Position numbers and translations under genes: made by a program
Origin: Ichthyophis bannanicus
Taxonomy: Eukaryota > Chordata > Amphibia > Gymnophiona > Ichthyophiidae
Reading direction: 5' to 3'
Assembly: GCA_033557465.1 (NCBI GenBank)
Contig: CM066033.1
Span: 904,048,808 to 904,112,807 of the forward strand
DNA: 64,000 nt
Notes under the pieces: model-generated
Database searches by the model: none
Told to the model about the DNA's origin: nothing
Seen by the model: only the letters and a program-made list of their open reading frames with translations
Shown here: in pieces, positions 10,505-20,259 of the stretch
How the letters are laid out: each line of letters opens with the position of its first letter
Numbering within the stretch: position 1 is the first letter of the stretch

Positions 10505-10609
10505 GCAACTCCTGCCCTCTGTTGGGCTACCGGTGGAGGTTGTGTCCTTGAAAAGCCTTTCTTTGATGCTGTGACTAGAGGGAGTTCTCTTGTTCAGCCT
10601 GGGTTCCTG

Positions 10610-10992
10610 GTAGCCCAGAGCTAGGGAGTCACCCATATGTGAGGACTGACTTCCTGCTTGGTCCTGGAGAAAGAGTAGTTACTCCTGTAACAGGTGTTCT
10701 CCAGGAGCAGCAGGAATCAGTCCTCACAACCCTCCCTCCTCCCCTGGGAGTTGCAGTTGTACATAGTTTAATTTTTTCATTTTTGTGTGCTGTTCTTAGC
10801 TATGTCATTTGACTGAGCTAAGATGGCACCTTTAGGCGGGAAGGGAACCGCACATGTGTGCCTGCATTCCCAAAGGCTTTCTTAGAAAGCTGGGGAAATG
10901 CTCCGCTGGGGCTTCATCGGCCCGATGACACCCATATGTGAGGACTGATTCCTGCTGCTCCTGGAGAACACCTGTTACAGGTAACTACTCTA
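10610..10992 (+). repeat. D2 ICR and 3' inverted terminal repeat
   Basis: ICR about 10627-10735 carries complements of both ends joined together (GAAAGAGTAGTTAC next to CCTGTAACAGGTGTTCTCCAGG). Short linker, then the 3' terminal repeat to about 10992. The paired CCTGTAACAGG/CCTGTTACAGG blocks allow the fold-back thought to guide DIRS circle formation. Confidence 0.85.
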
Positions 10993-11302
10993 AAATTTAA
11001 AGGAATGGGACCAAATTTGGCAGGTGGAAGAACCTGTGAAAAGTCACATTGAGATCAAAAATGGGCTAGACCAGGCTAGAAGTTCCAGAGAAATAAGTGC
11101 CCCAAAAAATGACCCAATTCATTTAGATGGGAGAAGCAGCTGCAGCATAGACATTTTGATGTAGTGAAACATAAGTTTAGGATTTGCATGGAGGCAAGAA
11201 ATGCAAATTCATGACTTCCCCTGTTAAGCTTAAATGATATTAATATACACGAACAGTAGTACAACTTTAAAGTCTGAGAAAAAGAGAAAGATATGTTTAT
11301 AT
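10993..11302. other. No recognised gene or repeat
   Basis: About 310 bp between D2 and a SINE. No ORF or repeat recognised. Confidence 0.4.
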
Positions 11303-11600
11303 GGAGTGGAGGAGTGGCCTAGTGGTTGGGGCAAGGTACTTCAGGCCGGAATGTCGGGGGTTCAAATCGCACTAGAGGACAGCAACCTTGGGCCGGAAGG
11401 ACTGGGGTTTCTAGTCCCACAGGTGCTCCTTGTGGTCTTGGGCAAGCCACTTAACCCTCCATAGCCCATGTTCCCTGTAAAATAGTTATCTCCAAGTTAT
11501 AATGCCCTGTTCAATGTAATTTCAGTTTGTTCAATGTAAACCGCACTGATGCAGAATAGCGCGGTATATAAGAGAAAATAAATAAATAAATAAAATAAAA
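11303..11600 (+). mobile_element. tRNA-derived SINE with L2-type tail
   Basis: Head with A-box-like GTGGCCTAGTGGTTGGGG and B-box-like GGTTCAAATCG, MIR/CORE-like TTGGGCAAGCCACTTAACCC, then TGTAAACCGCACTGATGC, GCGGTATATAAGA and AAATAAATAAATAAAT. Nearly the reverse complement of the minus-strand SINE at 34005-34344, including the unusual internal TTGGGCCGGAAGGACTGGGG block. Confidence 0.88.
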
Positions 11601-12785
11601 TATGTGTTGGGGAGACTTGAGAGAAGGCTTCCGAAATGCATTCCCTTGGAAGATTGTTTCTTACCTTGACCAGTAAGTGTAGAATTGAAACTTTGGATAG
11701 CTGGGTTTTAGGCTAGAGAAGGTAGGGCAATAGACAGAGCTTGCCCATTCCCTCTGTTTTGTCTAGTTCTTGGTCTTAAGGTTGAAAGGATGGGTTCCTC
11801 CAAATTGGAATTAACCATCCATGAACTCAGTAAGCAATAATTACTGAGGAATTAGTCAGGAAGAATTGCGACTATTGAGCTATGGACTTAGCACAATTTT
11901 GTCACCATGTGATGGAAATCCATATAGAGAAGGTACACTACTATTTTGAGTTGCCAGTGACTGCGATGGTGGTGGCAGTTTTTTATCTGTGCTATTTCTG
12001 GAGAAGTGAAGTGTTGGTGGAAAACCATAATCAAAGATTCTGATTTGGGGGGGGGGGGGGGGTGCCATGAAAAGCATGAATGAGACTCTATGGGTTCCAT
12101 GGTTGGGGCCTACAGTAAAATCCATCTTTTTTTTTTTTAAATCTGATCAGTGACATCTAATGGCTTCATATAGCATATCTGTCTACTACACCATTCAAGC
12201 CTCATCATCTTCCCCCTCCTCTCCTGTAAATCAGAGATGCACACAGACAACACAGCTATACATACGTGCACACTCAGAAGGGTTGGAAAGCATTCCATGA
12301 GCTCTGCTCTGCATGCTTTCCTCACTTGTTCTTTACTTCTCTTTGCTTTCTTCTTTCCATGGTCTTTCTCCTTTTCTACCACTTCTCTCTCTTCTCTACC
12401 ACTTCTCTCTCTTCTCACCTCCCTCTTACCCCCAACCCAACTTCTATCTCTGCTTAAGTTGATCTTTCAACCTGTGGACCAGTCATAGGGGACATTCTTC
12501 AATGCGGCCTATCAGTTCCTTCTTTGGCGGTAATAGACTATCCTTGTCTGCATGTGCAGACCCCAGACATTGACACTAACCTTTTTCCTGCTCCCACAGT
12601 TTTAAAGGTTACTGATGTTTAGTGAATATATGAATGGAATTCTTTGCTGTTGATCACCACTAAACAGAGTTTCCAAAGGTTGTCCCAGGGACTCCAAGCC
12701 AGTTGCGTTTTCAAGATATCCACAGTAAATACATATGAGATAAATTTGTATACTTTGAAGTCCATGTATGCAGATATATTTTATG
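11601..12785. other. Non-coding, low-complexity tracts
   Basis: No gene seen. Holds a 15-base G run near 12048, a T run near 12127, and a pyrimidine-rich stretch 12310-12440 with a direct repeat of TCTACCACTTCTCTCTCTTC near 12375 and 12395. Family B copy F begins at 12786. Confidence 0.4.
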
Positions 12786-13269
12786 CTTCCTATTTGTCCC
12801 TCCAGTCCTGTCCAGACGCATGGGTTATGCTCACCTACCAACTGATGGAGACAGATACACTGAACTCAGTCAGCCTATAGGAATCCTGTGCATACAACAG
12901 TCCCTTCAGTAGTTCTCAGTCTCCAGCAGATGGTGGTGTGTGTAGCCTGAGTAGTCTGACTGTGGTACCTTATCGACCACCTTGGACTTTTGGAGGTGCA
13001 TAACATGGTGGTCCAGATCTCCCCCCCCCTCTTCTCCAGCCACCCCAGAGAACTCCCATCTTCCTCCCCAACATTTGGGAGAGGACCGGAGGCGAGTAGT
13101 GTGGAGTCTTGCTGCCATCTAGCAATTAAAGTTCTTTAAAAAAAAAAAAAGGAAAAGCTGTGCCATGGCTGTTTAAAGTAGGATGTGGCCGCTGTTGAGG
13201 GCATTTTTGGAAGTTAGCTAGTGCTGGAGGCTGTCAGGGAGGCCTCCGGGACCACGAGCAGATAGCAGT

Positions 13270-14370
13270 GTGGTAGGCCTGATTAATTTGGCAGGAAACT
13301 CTACCATTTTAGTTGCAGTTCCAGTTTCTCGGAGAGAGCAATCTCAGCCTCCTGAGCTGCTGCACCTGGATTTTGGAGGCGGGGAGAGCTCTGCGGGGCC
13401 CTGTTCTTCAGGAACATTCTCTCCTTTTTTCCTAGAGTTTGTTTTGTTGCTCCATCAGGCATTCCTGTTGAGGCAGAGCCAGCCAGGGGGCTCCTTGGCT
13501 CGGGGGCCCTCCTCTAGTCCTAGAGAAAAGTCTGTCCCTCCTGCGGCCAAGCGTCCTCAGCGGGATCTGGTTCTGAATGATGAGGTGGAATTAGAGGGGT
13601 CTGTGGGCTCCTTGGGCCCTCCAGAAGAACCTTCTGATCTCTTAGAGGACATGCTTCTTGAGGAGTTGGAGGAAGGGTAAATCCCTGTGGGAGAGGATCC
13701 CTCAGTAATATGGATCTTTCACAGGGATGAGCTCCCTCCCCTGATCACAAATAACCTAGTGGTGCTACAGATCAGCAAGAAGCCCTGATCGTATCAACCC
13801 AAGATGATGGGGAATCTGCTGTTGCAAGGGGTGTTGAAGCCTCCTAGGGCTTTTCCCTTTCATCAGGTGGTGAAGGATATGATTGCTACCGAATAGAAGT
13901 CCCCTGATGCCGGACTATGAGCTGAGGAGGAGGAGAAGCTGTTCCTTCTTTGGATGGATGCCCTGATGATAGCCATCACAAGGAAGACAACAATTCCGGT
14001 GGAGGCAAAGAGTTGCTTTGAAGGATCCGCAGGATCTTTGTATGGGGGCTCTGCTCAGCAGTCCTTTGAGATCTGTGCTCTGGCGCTCCAAGCTTTGGTG
14101 TATGGGGTGTATGTGACCTGGGCTTGCCTTGATTTGTAGAAGTTGGTCAGGAGCCTGGAGGACTCCAAGGTCTTTCGGCTTCCGGAAGACAGGCCCAAGG
14201 GCTCTGGTAGAGGAGCCCCCCCATCTGTGGTCGAGGACGTGATTCTCAGAAGTTTCACTTGCCCAAGTCGGGCAACTCCCAGCACTCTAGGTTCCTTCAA
14301 GAAGGACAGCCCTTTTGTGGAGGGCACCGGGGAGGTTGAGATGGACCCTTTGGTGGAATGGGGCCCCTAA
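13270..14370 (+). pseudogene. DIRS gag-like protein, family B, F, degenerate
   Basis: Corresponds to the E1 gag (53930-55429). The first 136 codons (13270-13680) contain FVLLLHQAFLL, also seen in the E0 gag, and an acidic LLEDMLLEELEEG. After that stop, family landmarks appear in changing frames: RDELPPLI, KDMIATE, AITRKTTIPVEAK (E1: AMTKKTTIPVEGA) and FRLPEDRPKGS (E1: GGRLPEDKQK). The cysteine-rich N-terminus is not recognisable. At least four stops, so no product expected. Confidence 0.75.
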
Positions 14371-15525
14371 GCCCTCTCAATGGGTGTTCCGGCAGTGCTT
14401 TTACCTCACCTGGGCCCAATTCACATTAGACGAGTGGGTATTGGAAGTTGTTCAAGAGAATTACACACTAGAATTCATGCGCCCGCTCTCTGACACCTTT
14501 ATGGTGTCCCCATGCCAGGCTCCGGCCAAGGTGCGCTTTGTTCAGGTCACCCTGGAGCGGCTCTTGCAGCTTGAGGCCATAGTCCCAGTGCCCCGGAGAG
14601 AGTGTGGCACAGGGAGATATTCCATTTATTTTGTGGTTTCCCAAGAAGGAGGGGATGTGGAGACCCATTTCAGATCTCAAGACCATGAATCGGGCATTAA
14701 GGGTACCCCGGTTCATATGGAGACCCTGTGTTCTGTGATTGTGGCAGACTGAAAGGGGGAGTTTTTGACTTCTCTAGACCTGTTTGAGGCTTATCTACAT
14801 ATTCCTATTTTCCCACATTATCAGTGCCTCCTACATTTTGCGGTCCCAATGGGCCATTTCCAGTTTCAGGTCCTAACCTTTGGCTTGGCCACCGTGCCTT
14901 GGGTGTTCACCAAGGTGGGTAGTGGTAGTGGCAGTGGCAGCTTGGGAGGCAGGGAGTACTGGTCCATCCGTATTTGGACAGTTGGTTGATTTGGGCCAAA
15001 TTGCCTCGGGAGAGTCAGAAGGCAACCCTATTCTTGGTTTCCCATTTGCAAGAGTTGGGCTAGGTAGTCAACTTTGCAAAGATCTGGATAGTTCCATCAC
15101 AATCCTTGGAGTACCTCGAGTCCTGATTCGACACGAAGGTGGAAATAGTCTTCCTCCCAGAGGGTTGAATAGCGAAGCTGCAGACTCGTTTGACAGTTGC
15201 TGAGGGTCCCATGTTCGAGGGTGTGGGAACTATCTTCAGGTACTCGGCTGAATAGCAGCGACCCTGGAGTTGGTACCTTCAGCACAGTTCCACATTTGCC
15301 AACTGCAGATGGTGGTGCTATTGCGCTGGTCCCCTCTGTCCCCCAGTCCATGGAGTTGCGATTCTTTTTATGGGGAGAGGCCAGATCGAGTCTTCAGTGG
15401 TGGCTGGACAGGAAGCAGCTGTCATTGGGGATGTCCCTCAATCTGCTGGACTGGATCGTTCTGACCGCGAATGCCAGTCAGTTTGGCTGGGGAGGCCATT
15501 GCCTCTCCCAGGTTGCTCAGGGATG
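14371..15525 (+). pseudogene. DIRS RT and start of RNase H, family B, F
   Basis: Remnant polymerase. Conserved pieces: DEWVLEVVQENYTLEFM near 14432, CGTGRYSIYFVV near 14605, SLDLFEAYLHIPIF near 14769 (catalytic Asp block), and FQVLTFGLATVPWVFTK near 14865. The YLDD region reads HPYLDSWLI-like but is out of frame near 14964-14990. RNase H begins with VLTANASQFGWGGHCLSQ near 15463, its first Asp replaced. The frame breaks at 15525 where the CR1 mosaic starts; RNase H continues at 19041. Confidence 0.82.
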
Positions 15526-15732
15526 TCGGTCATAAGAAATGCCATACTGGGTCAGAACAAGGGTCCATCAAGCCCAGTATCCTGATTCCAACTGTGGCCA
15601 ATCCAGGTCATAAGAACCTGGCAGGTTCCCAAAACGTTACACGGATTCCATGATGTTTATCCTGGGGTAAATAATGGAGTCCCCTGGTCCTCCTTAATAA
15701 TGCTTTACGTGCTTTTCCTTCAGGAACTTGTA

Positions 15733-15975
15733 AAAGCTGTTAGTGTAACTGGGTTTAAAAATGGTTTGGACAAGTTCCTGGTGGAAGGGTCCATAAATCA
15801 TTATTAAAGAGGACCCAGGTAATCCACTGCTTGCCCCAATACAAGCATTGTGGAACCTGTATGTCTTTTTGAGAAACTGCTAGGTACTTGTGACCTGGAT
15901 TGGCCACTGTTGGAAACAGGATACTGGGCTTGATGGACCTTGGTCTGACCTAGTATGGCATGTCTTATGTTCTTA
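15733..15975 (+). repeat. Inverted CR1 3' end at a fold-back junction
   Basis: Reads toward the CR1 terminus on the plus strand (GGTTTGGACAAGTTCCTGG ... TGGTCTGACCTAGTATGGCA), opposite to the adjoining 15526-15733, which contains the complementary segment. The two meet head to head within the same motif near 15733. It is either an inversion or a template switch in the CR1 insertion. Confidence 0.75.
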
Positions 15976-15976
15976 T

Positions 15977-16985
15977 CGTCTTAGACCTCTATCATATCTC
16001 CCTTCAGCCGTCTCTTTTCCAAGTTGAAGAGCCCTAATCTTTTAAGCCTTTCCTCGTAGGGATATTCTTCCATTCCCTTTACCATTTTTGTTGTTCTCCT
16101 CTGTACCTTTTCTAATTCTGATATATCCTTTTTCAGATATGGTGACCTGATCTGCACACAATATTCAAGGTGTGGTCGCACCATGGAGCAATACAGAAAC
16201 ATTATAAAATCCTTGGTTTTATTATTCCTTCCTTCATGATTCCTAGCATTCTATTTGCTTTCTTTGCCACTGCTACACATTAGGCCGAGGGTTTCAACGT
16301 ATTATCCACAATAAAGCCCAAATCCTTTTCTTTGGTGATAGTTCCAAATGTGGCACCTTGCATCCTGTAACTGAAGTTTGGGTTGTTCTTTCCTAAGTGC
16401 ATAACTTTGCACTTGTCCACATTAAATGCCATCTGCCACCTGGACACCCAGACTTCCAATTTATCAAGGTCCTCTTGCAATTCTTTTGCAATCCTCTTCT
16501 GTTTTAACAACTTTGAATAATTTGGTGCCATCTACAGATTTGATCACCTTGCTCATTATTTCCATTTCTAGGTCTGAACTTGCACCTGATCCACAATAGT
16601 ACATTGCCTTCTATCCCATGGCTTTTTAATTTCTCCGAGTCTCTCAGGAAAAGCTTTGTCAAAGGCTTTCTGAAAATCCAGATACACTATATCAACTGGC
16701 TCACCTTTACCTGTTTATTCACACCTTCGAAAAAATATAAAAGATTGGTGAGACAAGACTTTCCTTAGATAACTCCATGTTGCCTTTCTGCCATTAAGCC
16801 ATGACTGTCTACATGTTCAGTAATTTTGTATTTTACAGTGGTTTGTACCATTTTGCCCGGTACAGATATCGGGCTCACTGGTCTGTAGTTTCTTGGATCA
16901 CTCCTGGAAACCCTTTTAAAAATTGGTGTTACATTAGCCACTCTCCAATCCTCAGGTACTACGGATGATTTTAAAGATAGATCAG
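15977..16985 (-). pseudogene. CR1 reverse transcriptase fragment
   Basis: C-terminal two thirds of a CR1-clade RT, read right to left. DPRNYRPVSPISVPGK lies near 16890 and is the N-terminal RT block. MAFNVDKCKVMHLGKNN is near 16420. The thumb and C-terminus ([51 protein letters not shown]) occupy 15981-16202. Several frameshifts and stops lie between, and the FADD region is lost. The endonuclease is only partly kept upstream (18574-19040). Confidence 0.82.
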
Positions 16986-17003
16986 ATTACTGATAGTATG
17001 TTC

Positions 17004-17545
17004 TCATAAGAACATAAGAAATGCCATACTGGGTCAGACCAAAGTCCATCAAGTCCAGAATTCTGTTTCCAACAGTGGCCAGTCCAGGTCACAAGTACCT
17101 GGCAGGTTCCTAAAAAGGTACATAGGTTCCACAGTGCTTGTCCCGGGGTAAGCAGTGGATTTCCCAAGTCCTCTTTAATAATGGTTTATGTACCTTTCCT
17201 CCAGGAACTTGTCCAAACCTTTTTAAACCCAGCTACACTAACAGCTTTTACTACATCCTCCGATAACGAATTCCAGTTTGATTGCATAATGTGTTGAGTG
17301 AAATAATATTTTCTCTTATTAGTCTTAAATGGGTTACATTGGAGCTTCATTGCATGTCCCCTAGTCTTTCTACTTTTTGATGGAGCAAACAACCTATCAG
17401 CGTTTACCCGTTGTATTCCATTCGTTAATTCATGGAACTCTATCTTATCTCCCCTCAGCCGTCTCTTTTCCAAGTTGAATAGCCCTAATTTTGTAAGTCT
17501 TTCCTCATATGGGCAGGGCTTCCTGTCCACTAGGTGAACCTAGGC
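17004..17545 (-). mobile_element. CR1 3' end fragment nested in the CR1
   Basis: Second, 5'-truncated CR1 copy. Starts on the plus strand with AAGAACATAAGAAATGCCAT and includes the coding end [20 protein letters not shown] and NRKYYFTQHIMQSNWNSL. It duplicates the terminal region also found at 27556 and 15526, and lies between the RT and pre-RT parts of the larger CR1. Confidence 0.82.
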
Positions 17546-17624
17546 TGTTGCCATGGACGACAGAGCACACATGGCCTGCCGCCCCCTCGTGCTAGGCTAC
17601 GCCGCTACCATGCAATGTGTGCCT

Positions 17625-17790
17625 TCGAGTTAATGCTGATTCCTGGCGACCCAGCAGCTCCTTTCTTCTGAGGCAGTGGAGGTTTCAGTGACTTGCCCAA
17701 GGCCACAAGGAGTTAGTGGGAATTGAATCCTGATCTCTTGGTTACCAGGCCAATGTTCTAACCACTAGGCTACTCCTCTACTTCACTCAT
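17625..17790 (-). mobile_element. tRNA-derived / MIR-like SINE head
   Basis: Minus strand. A-box complement CTAACCACTAGGCTACTCC at the right, B-box complement GGGAATTGAATCC near 17719, and CTTGCCCAAGGCCACAAGG matching the CORE segment of the other SINEs here. The tail is missing; 17546-17624 is unassigned. Confidence 0.7.
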
Positions 17791-17791
17791 T

Positions 17792-18205
17792 TCAGTTCTT
17801 TCGGCACCCTGTGGGAGATATGCCATCCGGTCCAGGTGATTTGCTGCTCTTTAGTTTATCAATTAGCTGTATTACATCTTCCCGGTGTATCAATATGTCT
17901 TTCAGTTCTACTGATACATCACCTTTGAATACTATTTCAGGCATGGGTAAGTTTCCTACATCTTCATCAGTAAAGACTGAAACAGAAAATTTATTCAGTC
18001 TCTCCTCTATGGCCTTGTCCTCTCTCAGGGCACCTTTTAGCCCTCTATCATCTAATGGTCCAACTGACTCCCTCAGATATTTTGCTACAAATATGCTTGA
18101 AAAGTTTTTATTATGTGCTTTTACTTCCACAGCAAGCTTCTTTTCAAATTTTCTGTTTGCCTGCCTTATCAATGCCTTGAATTTAACTGGCAACCTTGTC
18201 CTCAT
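17792..18205 (-). pseudogene. CR1 pre-RT region
   Basis: Open stretch of about 138 codons leading into a CR1 reverse transcriptase. Contains LNKFSVSVFTDEDVGNLP (typical CR1 linker) and IDKLKSSKSPGPDGISP (RT block 0/1). It is separated from the rest of the RT by nested insertions at 17004-17790. No start codon is meaningful because it is an internal fragment. Confidence 0.75.
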
Positions 18206-18570
18206 GCAGCCCAAATAAAGGTGGAGGGCGAAACTGGAATCGACCTTGACACTGATCCAGCTCTTAGCGAAGTGTGGTGACGGTTTGACTGAAGGGCGTT
18301 GTGAATTCAGCTAAGTGTTTTCTCTTTCTTTTAAATGCATTTAAAAAATTGTAAAATTGAGGCCTATGAATGACATTTGGGGTTAAGTAGTCACGGTTTT
18401 GTCATTGGCTTACTGCCAGTTTGCCAGTTCCGCCCCCTTGTTCTGAGGCCTCTTAACATACTTGCTGCCCAGTTGGTCAATTATTACACTTTAGGTAGAT
18501 ATAATTTTATGATGCCTACATTTAAGCATTTTCTTCATTGATGTTTTGGTACTCAGTGACTCTTTCATAT
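18206..18570. other. Unidentified segment inside the CR1
   Basis: About 365 bp separating two CR1 coding segments; no ORF. Contains GGCGAAACTGGAATCGACC. It may be another short insertion, as the CR1 reading continues on both sides. Confidence 0.4.
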
Positions 18571-18573
18571 TTG

Positions 18574-19040
18574 TTATTTAGTGAGTGAGAATCCTTGGGA
18601 ATTAATTATTGAATTTTGTAGGTTTCCTGTTTTTGTCATTTTGCTCTTTTTTTCATTTTCTGAAAAATTCTTAGCTATAGCAGCCTCTCTGACCTCACCT
18701 TTAAACCATGCTAACTGTTGTTTGGCCTTCCTTCCACCTTTTTTCAAGCATGGAATACATACAGTCTGGGCTTCCAAGATTGTATTTTTAAATAATGCCC
18801 AGGCCTGATGTAAACTCTTAACCTTTTCCTCTTTTCTTAACCATTTCCTCATTTTATTATAGTCTCCTTTTTGAAAGTTAAATGCTAGCACAGTCAATTT
18901 TTTTGCTGTCCTCCCTCCCTTTATTAAATCAAATGTGATCATGATATGATCGCTATTGCCAAGCAGCCCCAGAACAGTTACTTCTCGCACTAGATCCTGC
19001 AGTCCACTGAGGACTAGGTCTAAAATAGTATCCCCAGAGG
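18574..19040 (-). pseudogene. CR1 endonuclease C-terminus and linker
   Basis: Read right to left: DTILDLVLSGLQDLVREV, LGNSDHIMITFDLIKGG, then the linker with LKKGGRKAKQQLAWF. This is the end of the apurinic-type endonuclease (SDH motif with catalytic His) and the linker typical of CR1. The region upstream of 19040 is host F sequence, so the CR1 is 5'-truncated here. The frame is open but lacks the endonuclease N-terminus and active-site residues. Confidence 0.75.
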
Positions 19041-19503
19041 AAAGCACTTGGTCCATTAATCGTTTGGAAACATGGGCAGTGTTCCTAGCCTTGCAGGCCT
19101 GTCTTCCTCTGGTGGAGGGAAGGGCAGTACAGATTTTGTCCAACAAATGGGCATCAATCAGCCAAGGGAGCACGAGAAGCTCACCGGTGATGATGGAGGC
19201 TCTTCCACTTCTACGGTGGGTGGAGCAGCACCTGATGCTCCTTTCAGCAGCCCATGTAGCAGGCAAGGCCAGCGTGCAAGTGGATTACTTGAGTTGCAAC
19301 AGGCTGGCCCCCTCCAAGGGAGTGGCTCCTGCTGGAGTCGGCCTTCTGGTTAATAGTGACCCAGTGATGGATCTAATGGCATCATTTATCAACACCAAGC
19401 CGAGACGTTTTTTTCAGCAGATGCCGAGATCGCATGGCTGAAGGGATAGGCGCTCTGGTTCAGGGGTGGCCCAACACAGGTCTGTTGTACATGTTCTCTC
19501 CCT
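19041..19503 (+). pseudogene. DIRS RNase H (second piece) and start of methyltransferase-like region, F
   Basis: Resumes the F polymerase after the CR1. WSINRLETWAVFLALQAC carries the RNase H Glu (E1: WSINRLELKAVVLAL). ILSNKWA replaces the catalytic SDN. LLSAAHVAGKASVQVDYLS matches the final RNase H helix (E1: LSAAHVAGVDNVEADFLSR). DPVMDLMASFINTKPRRFF opens the methyltransferase-like region. PLE A cuts it at 19503. Confidence 0.8.
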
Positions 19504-19589
19504 CCAAATAATAAGAAAAATCATTCATGTATTAATGGGTGGCTAACAAAACCTTCCCTTCTCTATAATAGCTTAAAGTTTGAATAATA

Positions 19590-19669
19590 GAGGTCTCAGA
19601 CTTGTTGGCTCTGCCACAGGGACTTTCGTCCGTTATCAAAGCAGGTTGCCCATTTGTATCAACGACCTC
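19590..19669 (-). ncRNA. Conserved PLE 3' structure (GAGGTC...GACCTC)
   Basis: Bounded by complementary GAGGTC (19590-19595) and GACCTC (19664-19669), with GTCTCAGAC and CATCAACGACCTC conserved at 8788-8873 and 61991-62069. Probably a folded element of the PLE 3' UTR. Function unknown to me. Confidence 0.55.
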
Positions 19670-19789
19670 TAAAGAGTAGTGGATTGTCTAACACAGATGA
19701 ATATTCCAAAACTTTAAAATGTGATAAATGCTCAAAAGCTGTACTTATCTGTGCAAGATAAAATAACCCACTGTTGTGGACCATTTAAG

Positions 19790-19852
19790 GATCCCGACGC
19801 CCTTTACGGGTACCAGTCATGCGTTTCATCGCTATGCTTTCATCAGGGGATC
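19790..19852 (-). ncRNA. Hammerhead ribozyme of PLE A
   Basis: On the minus strand: stem I GATCCC (19852-19847), core CTGATGA (19846-19840), a 12-nt helix II region (19839-19828, weak: two GC pairs round ATA), GAAA (19827-19824), stem III CGC (19823-19821) pairing with GCG (19800-19798) round a 20-nt loop, cleavage dinucleotide TC (19797-19796), stem I closing GGGATC (19795-19790). Both invariant cores and two stems are exact. PLEs are known to carry hammerheads in their terminal regions. Poor helix II may slow cleavage. Confidence 0.82.
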
Positions 19853-20259
19853 ACTCAAGATCATTCGTCCAACTTTATTTTAACTGCCAAAATAATACCA
19901 AAAGAATTATGTTACTAAAACATGCAACCCCTTCTTCACATGGACAAACCAAATATAATCAGACCCCACCTAAAGATATACAAATATAAAAATCTAAAGA
20001 CCATACCTATCAGAGCTTAACTTGCTGCCCACATTCCGCCGGTGATTATCAAAAGTTTTACCGGTTTCAACCCAGAACGCCGCGCATGCGAAGTAAAGAG
20101 GAAACCTCCCACTTATAGAAAACCCCTGAGGCCTAACAACCCAATCAGATGTCAGCATGATTTAAAGCCCACTAATTATTCTAAGTTCATTATGCATTAG
20201 GTACCACAGTAAAGAACAAAAGTAAATAGAGAAATGAGATACTCCAGTAGCTAAAACCT

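Larger units (their letters stand above)
4864..10992 (+). mobile_element. DIRS retrotransposon, family A, copy D2 (full length, one PLE insertion)
   Basis: Most complete family A copy, about 5.75 kb after discounting a 362-bp PLE insertion and its duplicated target. Order: 5' inverted repeat 4864-5027, pyrimidine-rich leader, gag 5278-7192, RT/RNase H/methyltransferase-like 7195-9467, recombinase to 10504, ICR about 10627-10735, 3' inverted repeat about 10790-10992. The 5' repeat is recognisable from 3' repeat in reverse complement (CCTCACATATGGGTGTCATC). The recombinase frame is open, but gag has two frameshifts and the polymerase is interrupted, so this copy is not autonomous. Confidence 0.93.
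15526..19040 (-). mobile_element. CR1 LINE (5'-truncated, mosaic) inserted in F
   Basis: Minus-strand CR1. Parts in element order: endonuclease end and linker 19040-18574 (LDLVLSGLQDLVREV, GNSDHIMI), pre-RT 18205-17792 (DKLKSSKSPGPDGISP), RT 16985-15977, and 3' end 15733-15526 with the family terminus AAGAACATAAGAAATGCC read on the plus strand. It is broken by a nested CR1 3' fragment (17004-17545), a SINE (17625-17790), an unidentified 365-bp segment (18206-18570) and an inverted CR1 end (15733-15975). The host RNase H frame of F stops at the left edge and resumes at the right. Confidence 0.82.

Noticed and set aside
11303..11380. tRNA gene from A and B boxes
   Set aside because: No cloverleaf; the boxes belong to a SINE head with a MIR-like body and L2 tail.
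12237..12488. Leu/Ser/Phe-rich ORF as a membrane protein
   Set aside because: Translation of a pyrimidine-rich low-complexity tract with an internal direct repeat.
19600..19640. GGACGAAAGTCC on the minus strand as a second hammerhead
   Set aside because: GAAA is flanked by a simple hairpin; no space for helix II between a TTGATAA-like core and GAAA.
19801..19870. Palindromic GGTACC region as a promoter or origin
   Set aside because: Explained by the loop and stems of the hammerhead.
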